A stretch of DNA of 64,000 bases from assembly GCA_964560495.1 (NCBI GenBank), contig CAZLMM010000003.1, positions 1-64,000 on the forward strand. Reading direction: 5' to 3'. Under the pieces are notes generated by a model, which saw only the letters and a list, made by a program, of their open reading frames with translations, had not been told where the DNA came from and made no database searches. The DNA is from UBA5069 sp964560495. Its GTDB lineage: Bacteria; Chloroflexota; Anaerolineae; Caldilineales; Caldilineaceae. The position numbers and the translations under genes were made by a program. Position 1 is the stretch's first letter. Each line of letters starts with the position of its first letter. This document shows, in pieces, positions 9,523 to 18,502 of this stretch.

Positions 9523-10854
9523 ATGCTGCGCAAATTCGGTTTCGTGCTCGTGCTCATCGCACTATTGATTGCTGCGTGCGGCGCCCCGGCTGCGCCGGCG
9601 TCCGCCCCCGCCGGAGAGGAACAGGCAGCGGGGGGCGGCGAAAAGGTCACGTTGCGCCTCTGGTCGCACCAGAACCCCTCTTTCATTCAGGCGAATGAAG
9701 CAGTCATCGCCAGGTTCATGGAGCAGAACCCAGACATCGAGGTAAAGTACGAACAGTTCGAGTATGATCAGTTCATTCAGGCATTGCAGACCTCCATGCA
9801 GGCTGGCACGGAGGCGGACGTCATCGAGATGTTCGGCTCGTGGGTTTGCTCCTATGCCAAGGGCGGTCGTCTGGCTGAAGTGCCATCCGAGGTGATGAGC
9901 TACTCTCAGGCGCAAGAGCTCTTCTTCAAAGCGCCCCTCGACGGTTACTATTGCGATGGCAAACTCTATGGCATGCCCAACGAGTTCAATCTGGAAGTGG
10001 GCGGCGCGCTGGTCAACCCGGCCTATTTCCAGGAGGCCGGGATCACTTATCCACCCCAATGGGAGAATATGGACGCGCTCATTGCTGATACGGCGGCGCT
10101 GAGCCAGTTCGACGGCGATACCATGACCCGCGCCGGCCATCACTTCGTGGGCGGCGATGGGCTGCCTTTCTTGCTCCTGGAAGGCATTCTGGAACAGGGC
10201 GGCAGCTATTTTGCCGAAGATGGCAGGCACTTCAATCTGGACACGCCCGAAGCAGTGAACACGATTCAACTGTTGGTAGACATGGTGCAAAAGCACAAAT
10301 TGGTTGATCCCGTGCTTTTCAACAGCGCGGCCAATCAGCCGTATCAGGCCTTTTTTGCCGGCAACACGGCTTCCAGCTTCATCGGCTCGTGGGCTGCCGG
10401 CGCCGGTCGCGTCGACTTCCCTGATCTGGAATTCGATTATGTGAATACGCCTGTGCTTTTTGGAACGGAGCGCAAATACGCGGCCGACTCCGGTTGGGGC
10501 AAGGTCGTTTCGGTGAACAGTCCCAATCAGGCGGCAGCGTGGAAGCTGGTTCAGTTCATGGCGGCCGAGCAGGCCAATGCAGCAACGTTCAATGGTGTAA
10601 CAGGCACCATCCCAGCGTTGAAATCGCTTGTGGAAAACCCCGAGGATGTGTTGGCTGCTGCGCCGTGGGTCGAGCCGACCTTCAGTCTGTTGCCTTATGG
10701 GGAGTATATTGGCGACCTGACAGATCGCGACAAATTTTTCTATGAGATTGCTTACCCGGCTATCTTGCAGGCGCTCCAGGGCAGCATCACCGCCGAAGAG
10801 GCGGCCCAGTTGATCCACAAACAGGCAAACGAAATGGTGGACGCTGCGCAATAG
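9523..10854 (+). CDS. Sugar ABC transporter substrate-binding lipoprotein (CUT1 family)
   Basis: An extracellular solute-binding protein family 1 member. The signal peptide ends in LLIAACG with the lipid-modified Cys19, followed by an Ala/Pro-rich linker (APAAPASAPAGEEQ). The mature part begins VTLRLWSHQNPSF and carries the family-1 segment GTEADVIEMFGSW. The start at 9523 is fixed by a strong AGGAGGA seven bases upstream, while an upstream in-frame ATG at 9478 has none. It is followed by two permeases, and a 15-bp stem-loop lies just behind its stop. In CUT1 systems the binding protein is needed in excess over the permeases. The substrate is probably an oligosaccharide released or hydrolysed by the neighbouring GH4 enzymes. 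Confidence 0.9.
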   Translation: MLRKFGFVLVLIALLIAACGAPAAPASAPAGEEQAAGGGEKVTLRLWSHQNPSFIQANEAVIARFMEQNPDIEVKYEQFEYDQFIQALQTSMQAGTEADVIEMFGSWVCSYAKGGRLAEVPSEVMSYSQAQELFFKAPLDGYYCDGKLYGMPNEFNLEVGGALVNPAYFQEAGITYPPQWENMDALIADTAALSQFDGDTMTRAGHHFVGGDGLPFLLLEGILEQGGSYFAEDGRHFNLDTPEAVNTIQLLVDMVQKHKLVDPVLFNSAANQPYQAFFAGNTASSFIGSWAAGAGRVDFPDLEFDYVNTPVLFGTERKYAADSGWGKVVSVNSPNQAAAWKLVQFMAAEQANAATFNGVTGTIPALKSLVENPEDVLAAAPWVEPTFSLLPYGEYIGDLTDRDKFFYEIAYPAILQALQGSITAEEAAQLIHKQANEMVDAAQ

Positions 10855-10871
10855 CGCCCATTCATGGAGGC

Positions 10872-10916
10872 CTGAACAGCGGCGAAGTCGAGTCGCAACG
10901 ATTCGCCGCTGTTCAG
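10872..10916 (+). promoter_or_regulatory. Stem-loop between binding-protein and permease genes
   Basis: The 15-base arms 10872-10886 and 10902-10916 are perfectly complementary with a 15-base loop. No U-tract follows, so it looks more like an mRNA 3'-end stabiliser or attenuator than a full terminator. The stem resembles that at 5674-5740. Confidence 0.75.
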
Positions 10917-10951
10917 ATTGCAAAGAGCTATCCCGTTTCGTATCGGAACCG

Positions 10952-11947
10952 ATGTGTATGACATCAGCAGCCATTCAGTCTGACAGTGGGAGAGAAAAAG
11001 CCAGAGGCGGCTTGCGCGCAGGTCAGCGGCGCTTCGTGCTCTTTGGCCTGGGGCCGATCCTGTTGTACATGGCCTTTTTCGCCCTTTTCCCCATGATCTG
11101 GGTGGTCGTGCTCAGCTTCTACAGCTACTCGCCTGTGCGCGTTGGTGATGGGCCGCTGGGGCTTGGCGGGCGCAATCCATTTGTCGGCTTCGAGAATTTC
11201 GTCGCCATGTGGAGCGACACACAGACTGCCATTGTCTTTCGTACTTCGCTCAAGAATACAATCATCTTTGCTTTTGCCGTGCTCGTCCTCAATCTGTCCA
11301 TCACTTTACCTCTGGCTGTGTTAGTAGAGAGCGTGCATCAGCGACTCAAGGGTCTTTTCCGCTCGATCTACTTCATGCCCACCATCAGCTCTGCCGTGGC
11401 CGTGGCGATCATGTGGGGTTATGTCTTTCATCCTCAACAGGGGCTGCTCAACAGCCTGATCCGCGGGTTTGGTATGACGCCGCCTAAGTCGTGGCTGACG
11501 GATCCCAACGCGTTCTTCCTGGGCATCCCCCTGGCCATGATCGCGGTCATCATCGCCTATCTGTGGATGGATTTCGGCTACAATCTGGTCATCTTCATCG
11601 CTGCCTTGCAAGGCATCCCCGGCGAAATCCGCGACGCTGCGCGCATCGACGGCGCCAACGTGTGGAATGAATTCTGGCGCGTGACCATTCCACTGCTGCG
11701 CCCGACGCTCTTGTTCGTCTGCGCCCTGACCATGATCTCTTCTTTTCAGGTCTTTGTCATCTTTCAAGTGATGACGGGCGGCGGGCCGGCGCACCAAACC
11801 CGTTCGCTGACCATGGACATCTACGAGAATGCCTTCCGCTATCAGGCCATGGGTTGGGCGTCGGCGACATCGCTCATCCTGTTCGCCATGGTGCTCATCG
11901 TCACGTTGGTGCAATTTCGCATCTTGCGCACCGATTGGGAATACTGA
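10952..11947 (+). CDS. Sugar ABC transporter permease, MalF-like
   Basis: A six-helix-type inner-membrane permease of the binding-protein-dependent transport family. Hydrophobic segments start with LYMAFFALFPMIWVVVLSFY. The EAA loop that docks the ATPase is visible as EIRDAARIDGANVWNEFWRV. It is the first of a permease pair: the next gene starts 6 bases after its stop. Substrate passes from the lipoprotein at 9523-10854. No ATPase gene is found in this island, so the pair probably uses a shared MsmK/MalK-type ATPase encoded elsewhere. ATG 10952 and ATG 10958 are both possible starts; the difference is two residues. Confidence 0.9.
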   Translation: MCMTSAAIQSDSGREKARGGLRAGQRRFVLFGLGPILLYMAFFALFPMIWVVVLSFYSYSPVRVGDGPLGLGGRNPFVGFENFVAMWSDTQTAIVFRTSLKNTIIFAFAVLVLNLSITLPLAVLVESVHQRLKGLFRSIYFMPTISSAVAVAIMWGYVFHPQQGLLNSLIRGFGMTPPKSWLTDPNAFFLGIPLAMIAVIIAYLWMDFGYNLVIFIAALQGIPGEIRDAARIDGANVWNEFWRVTIPLLRPTLLFVCALTMISSFQVFVIFQVMTGGGPAHQTRSLTMDIYENAFRYQAMGWASATSLILFAMVLIVTLVQFRILRTDWEY

Positions 11948-11953
11948 ATCGCC

Positions 11954-12820
11954 ATGACTACACTTTCTCAGCCTGCGCACACGCGCGTGATCCCGTGGCG
12001 CTCAATGGTATGGCGTGTGATCGCCTATGGCGTGCTCATCTTGGGGTTGGCAGTGACCCTGGTTCCCTTCATCTGGATCCTCATGACCTCATTCAAGTCG
12101 TCCAGTGAAATCGTGCGGATTCCGCCTACTTTCTTCCCGCAAGAGTGGACGCTGAAAAGCTATCAGACCATTTTCGATGATCCGAAATTACCGCTGACGC
12201 GCTTTTATGCCAATAGCGCCTTCGTCGCCCTTTCACGCGTCGCCATCACCCTTTTCACCAGCTCGCTGGCGGGCTTCATTTTCGCCAAATACAGCTTTCG
12301 CGGCAAGCGCATCGCCTTTGCCTTTGTGTTGGTGCAATTGATGATTCCCTTCCAGGTGATTATGATCCCGGCCTATCTGATTTTGGTGCGTCTGCGGCTC
12401 ATCGACACCCTGTGGGGATTGGTCATTCCTTCCATGGTCGATGCTTTCGGCATTTTCCTCATGCGTCAGTTCATTTCCACCTTTCCCGATGACCTGCTCG
12501 ACGCCGCGCGTATCGACGGTTCCAGCGAATTTGGTCTGTACTGGCGCGTGGTGCTGCCCAACCTGGGCGCAGCGCTGGCGACGTTGGGCATTTTCACTTT
12601 CATGGCAACCTGGAATGACTATCTGTGGCCCCTCATCGTCATCACCACCCACGAGAAGCGCACGCTGCCGTTGCTGCTTACCTGGTACACATCGCAACAC
12701 GGCCAGCGCTATGACCTGACCATGGCCGCTGCAATCCTGGTGCTCTTGCCGGTGTTGTTCGCCTATATCTTCTTTCAACGCTGGATCGTGCGCGGCGTTG
12801 CCATGACCGGAATGAAATGA
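11954..12820 (+). CDS. Sugar ABC transporter permease, MalG-like
   Basis: The second CUT1 permease. The N-terminal membrane segment is LGLAVTLVPFIWILMTSFKS, a typical MalG start, and the EAA loop reads DLLDAARIDGSSEFGLYWRV. The C-terminus (GVAMTGMK) is the usual short MalG-like tail following FFQRWIVRG. It pairs with the MalF-like protein to form the pore. Its stop lies 8 bases before the preferred start of the first GH4 gene, so the two are surely one transcript. Confidence 0.9.
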   Translation: MTTLSQPAHTRVIPWRSMVWRVIAYGVLILGLAVTLVPFIWILMTSFKSSSEIVRIPPTFFPQEWTLKSYQTIFDDPKLPLTRFYANSAFVALSRVAITLFTSSLAGFIFAKYSFRGKRIAFAFVLVQLMIPFQVIMIPAYLILVRLRLIDTLWGLVIPSMVDAFGIFLMRQFISTFPDDLLDAARIDGSSEFGLYWRVVLPNLGAALATLGIFTFMATWNDYLWPLIVITTHEKRTLPLLLTWYTSQHGQRYDLTMAAAILVLLPVLFAYIFFQRWIVRGVAMTGMK

Positions 12821-12828
12821 GGGATTGC

Positions 12829-14163
12829 ATGTCTGAACGAATCGTGCTTATCGGCGCGGGTAGCGCCGTTTTCACTTGCGGCCTGGTGGCGGACATGATC
12901 CGTATGGGTTGGGACGCTGAGCTGTCGTTGGTGGATGTGAACCCTGGATCCCTGGATACAGCCCAACGGCTGGCGGCCAAGATGATCGCTGCCAAGAATG
13001 CGCCTATCCGTCTGCGCGCCAGCATCGATCGCCGCGCGGTGCTCTCCGGTGCAACGGCAGTTATCTGTACGGTCGGCGTGGGCGGGCGTCGCGCCTGGGA
13101 ACAGGATGTCTTCATCCCGCGCAAATACGGCATTCACGTTCCGGTGGGCGACACGGTGGGCCCGGGCGGTTCATCGCGCGCCTTGCGCATGATCCCAGCC
13201 ATGGTGGAGATCGCCCACGATGTGCTCGATCTGGCGCCGGATGCGCTCTTCGTCAACTATGGCAACCCAATGGCGCCGAACTGCCGCGCCATCCACAAGG
13301 CCACCAGTGCGCCGGTGATCGGCCTGTGCCACGGCGTCATGGAGACGGCGCGCTATCTTGCCCATGTGCTGGGCGTGGAGGTCAACGCGCTTCAGCATAC
13401 GGCGGTCGGCATCAATCATCTGACTTGGTTCACCGACGTGCGCGTAAACGGTCGGGATGTAATGCCCCGTCTGACCGCGCTGGCTGCAGAGAAAGCAGCG
13501 CAACCACCTCAACTTATGCCGCCCAGCGACAGCCCCTTTGAGTCGCCGGAGGATCACCCCTTTAGCTGGCGACTCATGCACTGGTTCGGCGCGTTTCCGG
13601 CGGTGCTGGATCGCCATGTGAGCGAATTCTTTCCCCAGTTCTTCCGAGAAGGCAGCTATTGGGAGAAACGCTTGGGCCATGACGCGTTCAGCTTCGAAGG
13701 AACGATTGCCGACGGCGACGCAACCTTCGCCAAGATGCGTGCAGCATCGCTCGATCCACAGCCGCTTCCGGCAGATTACTTCGACCAGTTCAGCGGCGAA
13801 CACGAACAGGTGATGGAGATCATCCAGGCGATTCGCAGCAATCGCGGCATGGTCGTTTCGGCCAACCTGCCCAACATGGGTCAGGCGCCCAATCTACCGT
13901 TGCACGCCGTGGTGGAAAGTCCGGCGATCGCCGACGCTTTTGGCCTGCGCCCGCTGCTGACGCCGCCCCTTTCCTCCGGGCTGGTGGGCACGCTGGCGAC
14001 GCGCTTTGCCTGGGTAGAGGTCATCGTGGAGGCGGCGTTGGAGCGCAGCCGCGACAAGTTCATCCAAGCGCTCATCCTGGATGGCACAGTGAGTTCGCCG
14101 GATCAGGCGGTCGCGCTGGCCGATGAGTTACTCGACGCACACGCCGCCTATTTGCGTTGGTGA
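12829..14163 (+). CDS. Glycoside hydrolase family 4 enzyme (first of two)
   Basis: A GH4 protein of 444 residues. The Rossmann NAD-binding motif IVLIGAGSAVF is at the N-terminus, the NYGNPMAPNC motif at about 144-152, the metal-binding Cys-His pair in GLCHGV (C167, H168) and the second metal region GINHLTW (N196, H197). GH4 enzymes use NAD+ and Mn2+ in an oxidation-elimination mechanism and act on alpha- or beta-glycosides, sometimes phosphorylated. Substrates here are most likely alpha-galactosides or related sugars, judging from the MelA-like motifs and the neighbours. I chose ATG 12829, preceded by GAGGGATTGC, rather than ATG 12817, which overlaps the upstream stop. Confidence 0.88.
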   Translation: MSERIVLIGAGSAVFTCGLVADMIRMGWDAELSLVDVNPGSLDTAQRLAAKMIAAKNAPIRLRASIDRRAVLSGATAVICTVGVGGRRAWEQDVFIPRKYGIHVPVGDTVGPGGSSRALRMIPAMVEIAHDVLDLAPDALFVNYGNPMAPNCRAIHKATSAPVIGLCHGVMETARYLAHVLGVEVNALQHTAVGINHLTWFTDVRVNGRDVMPRLTALAAEKAAQPPQLMPPSDSPFESPEDHPFSWRLMHWFGAFPAVLDRHVSEFFPQFFREGSYWEKRLGHDAFSFEGTIADGDATFAKMRAASLDPQPLPADYFDQFSGEHEQVMEIIQAIRSNRGMVVSANLPNMGQAPNLPLHAVVESPAIADAFGLRPLLTPPLSSGLVGTLATRFAWVEVIVEAALERSRDKFIQALILDGTVSSPDQAVALADELLDAHAAYLRW

Positions 14164-14227
14164 AGAAAGTAGAGATAATGAACTTGATTGTTATGCAACA
14201 ATTCATCATACGAATGCGAGAGATCCA

Positions 14228-15613
14228 ATGCCCAAAATCACTTTTATCGGCGCCGGCAGCACCGTTTTTGCGAAAAATCTGTTGGGCGATATCCTGAGTT
14301 TTCCCGAGCTGCAAGACGCGACCATTTCTCTCTTCGACATCGACCCGCTGCGCCTGCGCACCTCGGAGATCGTGGCGCGCAACATCGCCAACATCGTGGG
14401 TGCTAACCCCACCATCGAAGCGACGCTGGATCGGCGCGCAGCTCTCGCCGGCGCCGATTACGCCATCAGCATGTTCCAGGTGGCCGGCTACAAACCGGGC
14501 ACAGTTGTCGATTTCGAGATTCCCAAGAAATATGGCCTGCGCCAGACCATCGCCGATACGTTGGGCATCGGCGGGATCATGCGCGGGCTGCGCACGATTC
14601 CGGTCTTTCTGGAGATGTGCCGCGAAATGGAAGAGCTCTGCCCGGATGTGACCTTCCTCCAATACGTCAATCCCATGGCCATGAACTGTTGGGCCATCAA
14701 CCGCGCCACCGGCATCAAGACTGTGGGTCTCTGTCACAGTGTGCAGGGCACGGCGGAGCAACTGGCGCATGATATCGGCGTGCCCATCGAGGAAATCAAT
14801 TACACCTGCGCCGGCATCAACCACATGGCGTTCTATTTGCACTTCGAGCGCAACGGCGAAAACCTCTATCCCCGCATCCGGCAAGTGCTGGATGCGGGAC
14901 GAGTCCCAGACTGGAACCGGGTGCGCTACGAAATCTTCAAACGCGTCGGCTATTTCGTCACCGAGTCCAGCGAGCACTTCAGCGAGTACACGCCCTGGTT
15001 CATCAAGCGCGACCGTCCAGACCTGATTGAGAAGTTCAACATCCCCTTGGATGAATACATCCGCCGTTGCGAAGTGCAAATTACGGGTTGGGATTTCATG
15101 CGCCAGAAGCTAGAAAACCCAGACGCCGACCTGCTCGAACAGTTCACTGCGGCCATGGAGAAGGCTGGCGTGCCGCCCGAACACATGCCATGGGTCATCC
15201 ACGAATTCGAGCATCTCAACGAGGTCCATCGTAGCCACGAATACGGTTCCGGCATCATTCACAGCATCGAGACAGGCCAGCCGCGGGTAATCTACGGCAA
15301 CGTCGCCAATCGGGGACTCATCGACAATCTGCCCCCAGGCTGCTGCGTGGAGGTGCCTTGTCTGGTGGACAAAAATGGCGTCCAACCGACCAAGATCGGC
15401 GCTCTGCCCCCTCACCTGGCCGCCATGATGCGCACCAATGTCAACGTGCAGGAATTGACGGTGGAGGCTGCCCTCACCGGCAAGCGCGAGCACATTTACC
15501 ACGCGGCCATGCTCGATCCTCACACCGCGGCCGAGCTAGACCTGGACCAAATCTGGCATTTGGTGGATGACCTGATCGAGGCCCACGGGGATTGGCTGCC
15601 AAAGTATCACTGA
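14228..15613 (+). CDS. Glycoside hydrolase family 4 enzyme, alpha-galactosidase (MelA)-like
   Basis: The second GH4 enzyme, 461 residues. KITFIGAGSTVFAKNLLGD is the NAD-binding start typical of MelA-type alpha-galactosidases. QYVNPMAMNC supplies N148, GLCHSVQG supplies the metal ligands C169 and H170, and CAGINHMAFY supplies N198 and H199. VDFEIPKKYGLRQTIADTLG is also a strong MelA-like signature. It is only distantly related to the preceding GH4, so they are probably old paralogues with different substrates. ATG 14228 gives the canonical start MPKITFIGAG; the frame is open further upstream but lacks homology. It ends the first co-directional block of the island; a minus-strand Uma2 gene follows. 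Confidence 0.9.
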   Translation: MPKITFIGAGSTVFAKNLLGDILSFPELQDATISLFDIDPLRLRTSEIVARNIANIVGANPTIEATLDRRAALAGADYAISMFQVAGYKPGTVVDFEIPKKYGLRQTIADTLGIGGIMRGLRTIPVFLEMCREMEELCPDVTFLQYVNPMAMNCWAINRATGIKTVGLCHSVQGTAEQLAHDIGVPIEEINYTCAGINHMAFYLHFERNGENLYPRIRQVLDAGRVPDWNRVRYEIFKRVGYFVTESSEHFSEYTPWFIKRDRPDLIEKFNIPLDEYIRRCEVQITGWDFMRQKLENPDADLLEQFTAAMEKAGVPPEHMPWVIHEFEHLNEVHRSHEYGSGIIHSIETGQPRVIYGNVANRGLIDNLPPGCCVEVPCLVDKNGVQPTKIGALPPHLAAMMRTNVNVQELTVEAALTGKREHIYHAAMLDPHTAAELDLDQIWHLVDDLIEAHGDWLPKYH

Positions 15614-15632
15614 TCGTATTCACCTGTGGGTT

Positions 15633-15664
15633 AGTGAGGTATTGGGGTGTTGAGGTCTTGGGGT
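15633..15664 (+). repeat. Phased octamer repeat array
   Basis: Four consecutive 8-base units, AGTGAGGT, ATTGGGGT, GTTGAGGT and CTTGGGGT, lie 19 bases after the second GH4 stop. Each is TTGRGGT-like with a variable first base. The same unit occurs at 9379-9471 and 62328-62397. Confidence 0.75.
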
Positions 15665-15714
15665 GCGGTTTTCGTCTTCGGGGCCGCAAATCCTTTGTAG
15701 CAGAGGTGGATGGG

Positions 15715-15735
15715 ATAGCCCACTTGTCGGGCTAT
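15715..15735. terminator. Hairpin between convergent genes, possible bidirectional terminator
   Basis: ATAGCCC (15715-15721) pairs with GGGCTAT (15729-15735) around a 7-base loop. It lies between the convergent GH4 and Uma2 genes, where a bidirectional terminator is expected. There is no clear U-tract on either side. Confidence 0.45.
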
Positions 15736-15752
15736 GTGGGAGCCGTGCGAGA

Positions 15753-16397
15753 TCAGAATCCTGGGTTCCAGATCGACGCAAGATCGAGGACGAAGCCAGG
15801 CAGTTCCGGATCGCCGGAAAGCGAGATCACATCCATCTGGCGTTCGACTGGCTGATGGGGGCGATAGATGTAGACGCTATGGTCGGTCGGGTCGATGAGC
15901 CAACCGAGGAGGGCGCCGTTATCAATGTATTCCTCCATCTTCTCCTGGAGTGGGCGCAACCGGTCGGAGGCGGAACGCAGCTCGATGACGAAGTCTGGAC
16001 ACAGGGGCAGAAAACGCTCCTTTTCGCGTTGGGTCAACTGCTCCAGGCGATCACGCCGCACCCAGGCCGCATCGGGGCCATAGGTGGCGCCGTTGGGCAG
16101 ACGGAAACCGGCGGACGAACCGAACGCCACCCCTCGCCCATCTTGCCTTGTCCAAACAACCAACTCGGCTGTAATGGTCGCATTTCGACCGCCACTTGTT
16201 CCACCCTCTGGCGGCATGATGACAATCTCCCCGTTCGCTTTGCGCTCGATGCGCAGGTCGGCATTGGCGACGCAAAACTCAAAGAATTGGTCGTCGTTTA
16301 TGCGTTTGACCAACGGCTTCAGGTTGATGATCAATGCGCCATTGGTAGGATGTTCGATATCGAACGGCGCCGGCTGGGCAACCAATATGAGTCCCAT
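15753..16397 (-). CDS. Uma2 family (DUF820) putative restriction-endonuclease-fold protein
   Basis: A 214-residue Uma2 protein. The PD-(D/E)XK-like core is visible: GPDAAWVRRDRLEQL (acidic residue after GP), then PDFVIELRSASDRL (second acidic residue) and LQEKMEEYIDNGALLGWLID with the Lys and the family hallmark of a hydrophobic strand ending in a DP dipeptide. Uma2 genes are highly multiplied in Chloroflexota and Cyanobacteria; their biological role is not known. It lies antisense inside the sugar island, splitting it into two co-directional halves, and looks like a later insertion. A TATAAT at 16418-16423 on the minus strand could be its -10 box; no -35 is evident. Confidence 0.85.
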   Translation of the reverse strand: MGLILVAQPAPFDIEHPTNGALIINLKPLVKRINDDQFFEFCVANADLRIERKANGEIVIMPPEGGTSGGRNATITAELVVWTRQDGRGVAFGSSAGFRLPNGATYGPDAAWVRRDRLEQLTQREKERFLPLCPDFVIELRSASDRLRPLQEKMEEYIDNGALLGWLIDPTDHSVYIYRPHQPVERQMDVISLSGDPELPGFVLDLASIWNPGF

Positions 16398-16433
16398 GAG
16401 AATCCCCCTTCACACCAATTATAACACAGAGCG

Positions 16434-17372
16434 ATGCAAACTTTCGACCTCGTCGTCGTCGGCGAGATAAACGCCGACCTCATCCTACAGGGCGATGTGA
16501 CGCCCACCTACGGTCAGGTGGAAAAGCTGCTCGACGATGCAACGCTGACCATCGGCAGTTCGGGTTGCATCTTTGCCTGCGGCGCAGCGCGTCTGGGCTT
16601 GCGCGTCGCCTATGTAGGCAAAGTGGGCGATGATCATTTTGGCCGTTTCATGCTGGCCGCGCTGGAAGCGCGCGGCATCCATGTGGGCGGCATCGTCGTC
16701 GACCGCACGCGCAAGACCGGGCTGACCGTCATCCTGGCGCGCGGTCAAGATCGGGCGCTGCTCACCTACCTGGGCGCGCTCAACGCGCTGCGCTTCGACG
16801 AGATCGATCTGGGCCTGCTTGCCCGCGCCCGCCACCTGCACATGGGTAGCTACTTTCTCCTCGACGCGCTCAAGCCCGACGCCATGCGCCTCTTTGCTAC
16901 TGCCAAAGAGATGGGGCTGACAACTTCCCTCGACACAAACTACGATCCAAGCGAACGCTGGCAGGATGGCATCCATGAGCTGCTCTCTTTCAGCGACATC
17001 TTTTTGCCTAACGAAACCGAACTGTGCGGCGTCACAGGTATAGACAATGTGGACAAGGCTGTCGCTCAAGTGGCAGAACGGGTCCCGACCGTGGCAGTGA
17101 AATTGGGTGCGCAGGGTGCGTTGGCGCAGCAAGGCGAGCAGCGCGCCTGGTCGGGTGTCCTACCGGTGCAAGTGGTCGACACAACTGGCGCAGGCGATTC
17201 CTTCGACGCTGGATTCGTCTATGGCTCCCTGGCCGGCTGGGAGTTGGAGTCCACGCTACGCTTCGCGTCAGTGTGTGGCTCGCTCTCAACCCGTGCGATC
17301 GGCGGGACGAGCGCGCAGCCGACGCTGGCAGAGGCGTTGGCTGCAGGTGAAATGCTCAGCTACAAGCCCTGA
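16434..17372 (+). CDS. PfkB-family carbohydrate kinase
   Basis: A ribokinase/PfkB-type kinase of 312 residues. The N-terminal motif is VVVGEINADLIL, a substrate-binding glycine region follows (GSSGCIFACGAARLG), and the C-terminal signature VVDTTGAGDSFDAGF has the anion hole GAGD at 252-255 with catalytic D255. The family phosphorylates sugars, sugar phosphates or nucleosides. In this island it is a candidate tagatose-6-phosphate or related sugar kinase, feeding the GatZ-like protein downstream; specificity is inferred. It starts a new plus-strand block 36 bases from the divergent Uma2 gene. A TATAAC only eight bases before the ATG could give a nearly leaderless mRNA, but no -35 box is visible. 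Confidence 0.88.
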   Translation: MQTFDLVVVGEINADLILQGDVTPTYGQVEKLLDDATLTIGSSGCIFACGAARLGLRVAYVGKVGDDHFGRFMLAALEARGIHVGGIVVDRTRKTGLTVILARGQDRALLTYLGALNALRFDEIDLGLLARARHLHMGSYFLLDALKPDAMRLFATAKEMGLTTSLDTNYDPSERWQDGIHELLSFSDIFLPNETELCGVTGIDNVDKAVAQVAERVPTVAVKLGAQGALAQQGEQRAWSGVLPVQVVDTTGAGDSFDAGFVYGSLAGWELESTLRFASVCGSLSTRAIGGTSAQPTLAEALAAGEMLSYKP

Positions 17373-17467
17373 TCGAGAGTTGTCAGGAGTTCTCGTTTGC
17401 ATACCCTATTCGTGCTAAACTGCCCATGATGCGAACTCACTCCTCTGAGATCAAGGCAGACTAAACG

Positions 17468-18469
17468 ATGGCGACTGAACGCATGGATTTCGATAGCCCG
17501 TGGAAAGAGGTCTTGGAACGCTACTTTGAGCAATTCATTGCGTTCTTTGCGCCCCACGCCTATGGCGATATCGACTGGCGGCGCGGGTATGTCTTTCTGG
17601 ACAAGGAATTGCAGCAGTTGACCCGCGATTCTGACACAGGTCGCCAAATCGTAGACAAGCTGGTGAAGGTGTGGCTGAAGAATGGCGAAGAAGCGTGGCT
17701 CCTGATTCATATCGAGGTGCAAAGCCAGCCAGAGATCAGCTTCAGTCGTCGCATCTTTGGCTACAACTGCCGCCTGTATGATCGTTTTGGTCGAGAAGTG
17801 GTCACCATCGCAGTATTGGCGGATGATGATCCAAAGTGGCGACCCACTGAATATGGTTATACGCGATGGGGCGTCGAGCACAAGCTGCACTTCTTGGCTA
17901 TCAAGCTGTTGGATTTTGAGACAAGATGGGCCGAGTTGCAAGAGGACGCAAACCCATTTGCGATCGTCGTGATGGCGCATCTGCGAGCGCAGGGGACGCG
18001 TCGTCGGCCGAAAGATCGCTTGCGCTGGAAGTCGGAGTTGGTGAAGCTGTTGTACGAACGTAATTATCAGCGCAGCGACGTAATTGAGCTATTTCGCTTC
18101 ATCGATTGGTTGATGATATTGCCAGACAACATGGCGGAACGCTTCGATGTGGAGCTTGTGAAGCTGGAGGAGAAGACAAAAATGCAATATATAACGAGTA
18201 TTGAGCGACGCGCCATCAAACGTGGCATCGAACAGGGCATTGAACAAGGTATCGAACAGGGTATCGAACAAGGATCGCTCTCAACTGCCAGAGAAACTGT
18301 GCTGGATCTTTTGTCGCTACGCTTTCAACCGATTCCAGAAGAATTGGCAGCGACAATCAATAGCATCTCCAACATGGCGACGCTCAAACAACTTCTTCGG
18401 CTGGCGGTGACGGCGCAAACTTTGGAGGAATTCGAGCGCGTTGCCGAGGAGATGACGATGGCTTTATAG
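17468..18469 (+). CDS. Rpn/YhgA-like PD-(D/E)XK nuclease family protein with GIEQ repeats
   Basis: A 333-residue protein resembling the Rpn family (recombination-promoting nuclease, often annotated as putative transposase). The first half carries DIEVQSQPEISFSRRIF-like features: ILIHIEVQSQPE with the E-x-Q active-site pattern, then RIFGYNCRLYDRFG. A basic linker follows (RRPKDRLRWK). The C-terminal region has four tandem GIEQ units, encoded by 12-base repeats, then a DUF4351-like helical tail (TVLDLLSLRFQPIPEELAATI). It is not a sugar gene; it lies between the PfkB kinase and the GatZ-like gene, so it probably inserted into the island. Whether it is an active nuclease cannot be judged from sequence. 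Confidence 0.75.
   Translation: MATERMDFDSPWKEVLERYFEQFIAFFAPHAYGDIDWRRGYVFLDKELQQLTRDSDTGRQIVDKLVKVWLKNGEEAWLLIHIEVQSQPEISFSRRIFGYNCRLYDRFGREVVTIAVLADDDPKWRPTEYGYTRWGVEHKLHFLAIKLLDFETRWAELQEDANPFAIVVMAHLRAQGTRRRPKDRLRWKSELVKLLYERNYQRSDVIELFRFIDWLMILPDNMAERFDVELVKLEEKTKMQYITSIERRAIKRGIEQGIEQGIEQGIEQGSLSTARETVLDLLSLRFQPIPEELAATINSISNMATLKQLLRLAVTAQTLEEFERVAEEMTMAL
18224..18271 (+). repeat. Four 12-base tandem repeats inside the Rpn-like gene
   Basis: Units GGCATCGAACAG, GGCATTGAACAA, GGTATCGAACAG and GGTATCGAACAA are in frame and encode (GIEQ)4. Third-position differences show the array is not brand new, but it is short, in frame and could change length by slippage without breaking the frame. 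Confidence 0.9.
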
Positions 18470-18502
18470 CACGATTTCGTCCCAGCGCCCATCAAACCAG
18501 CC

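Noticed and set aside
9562..10974. Minus-strand open frame of 470 codons
   Set aside because: It is antisense to the clear binding-protein gene and shows no family pattern.
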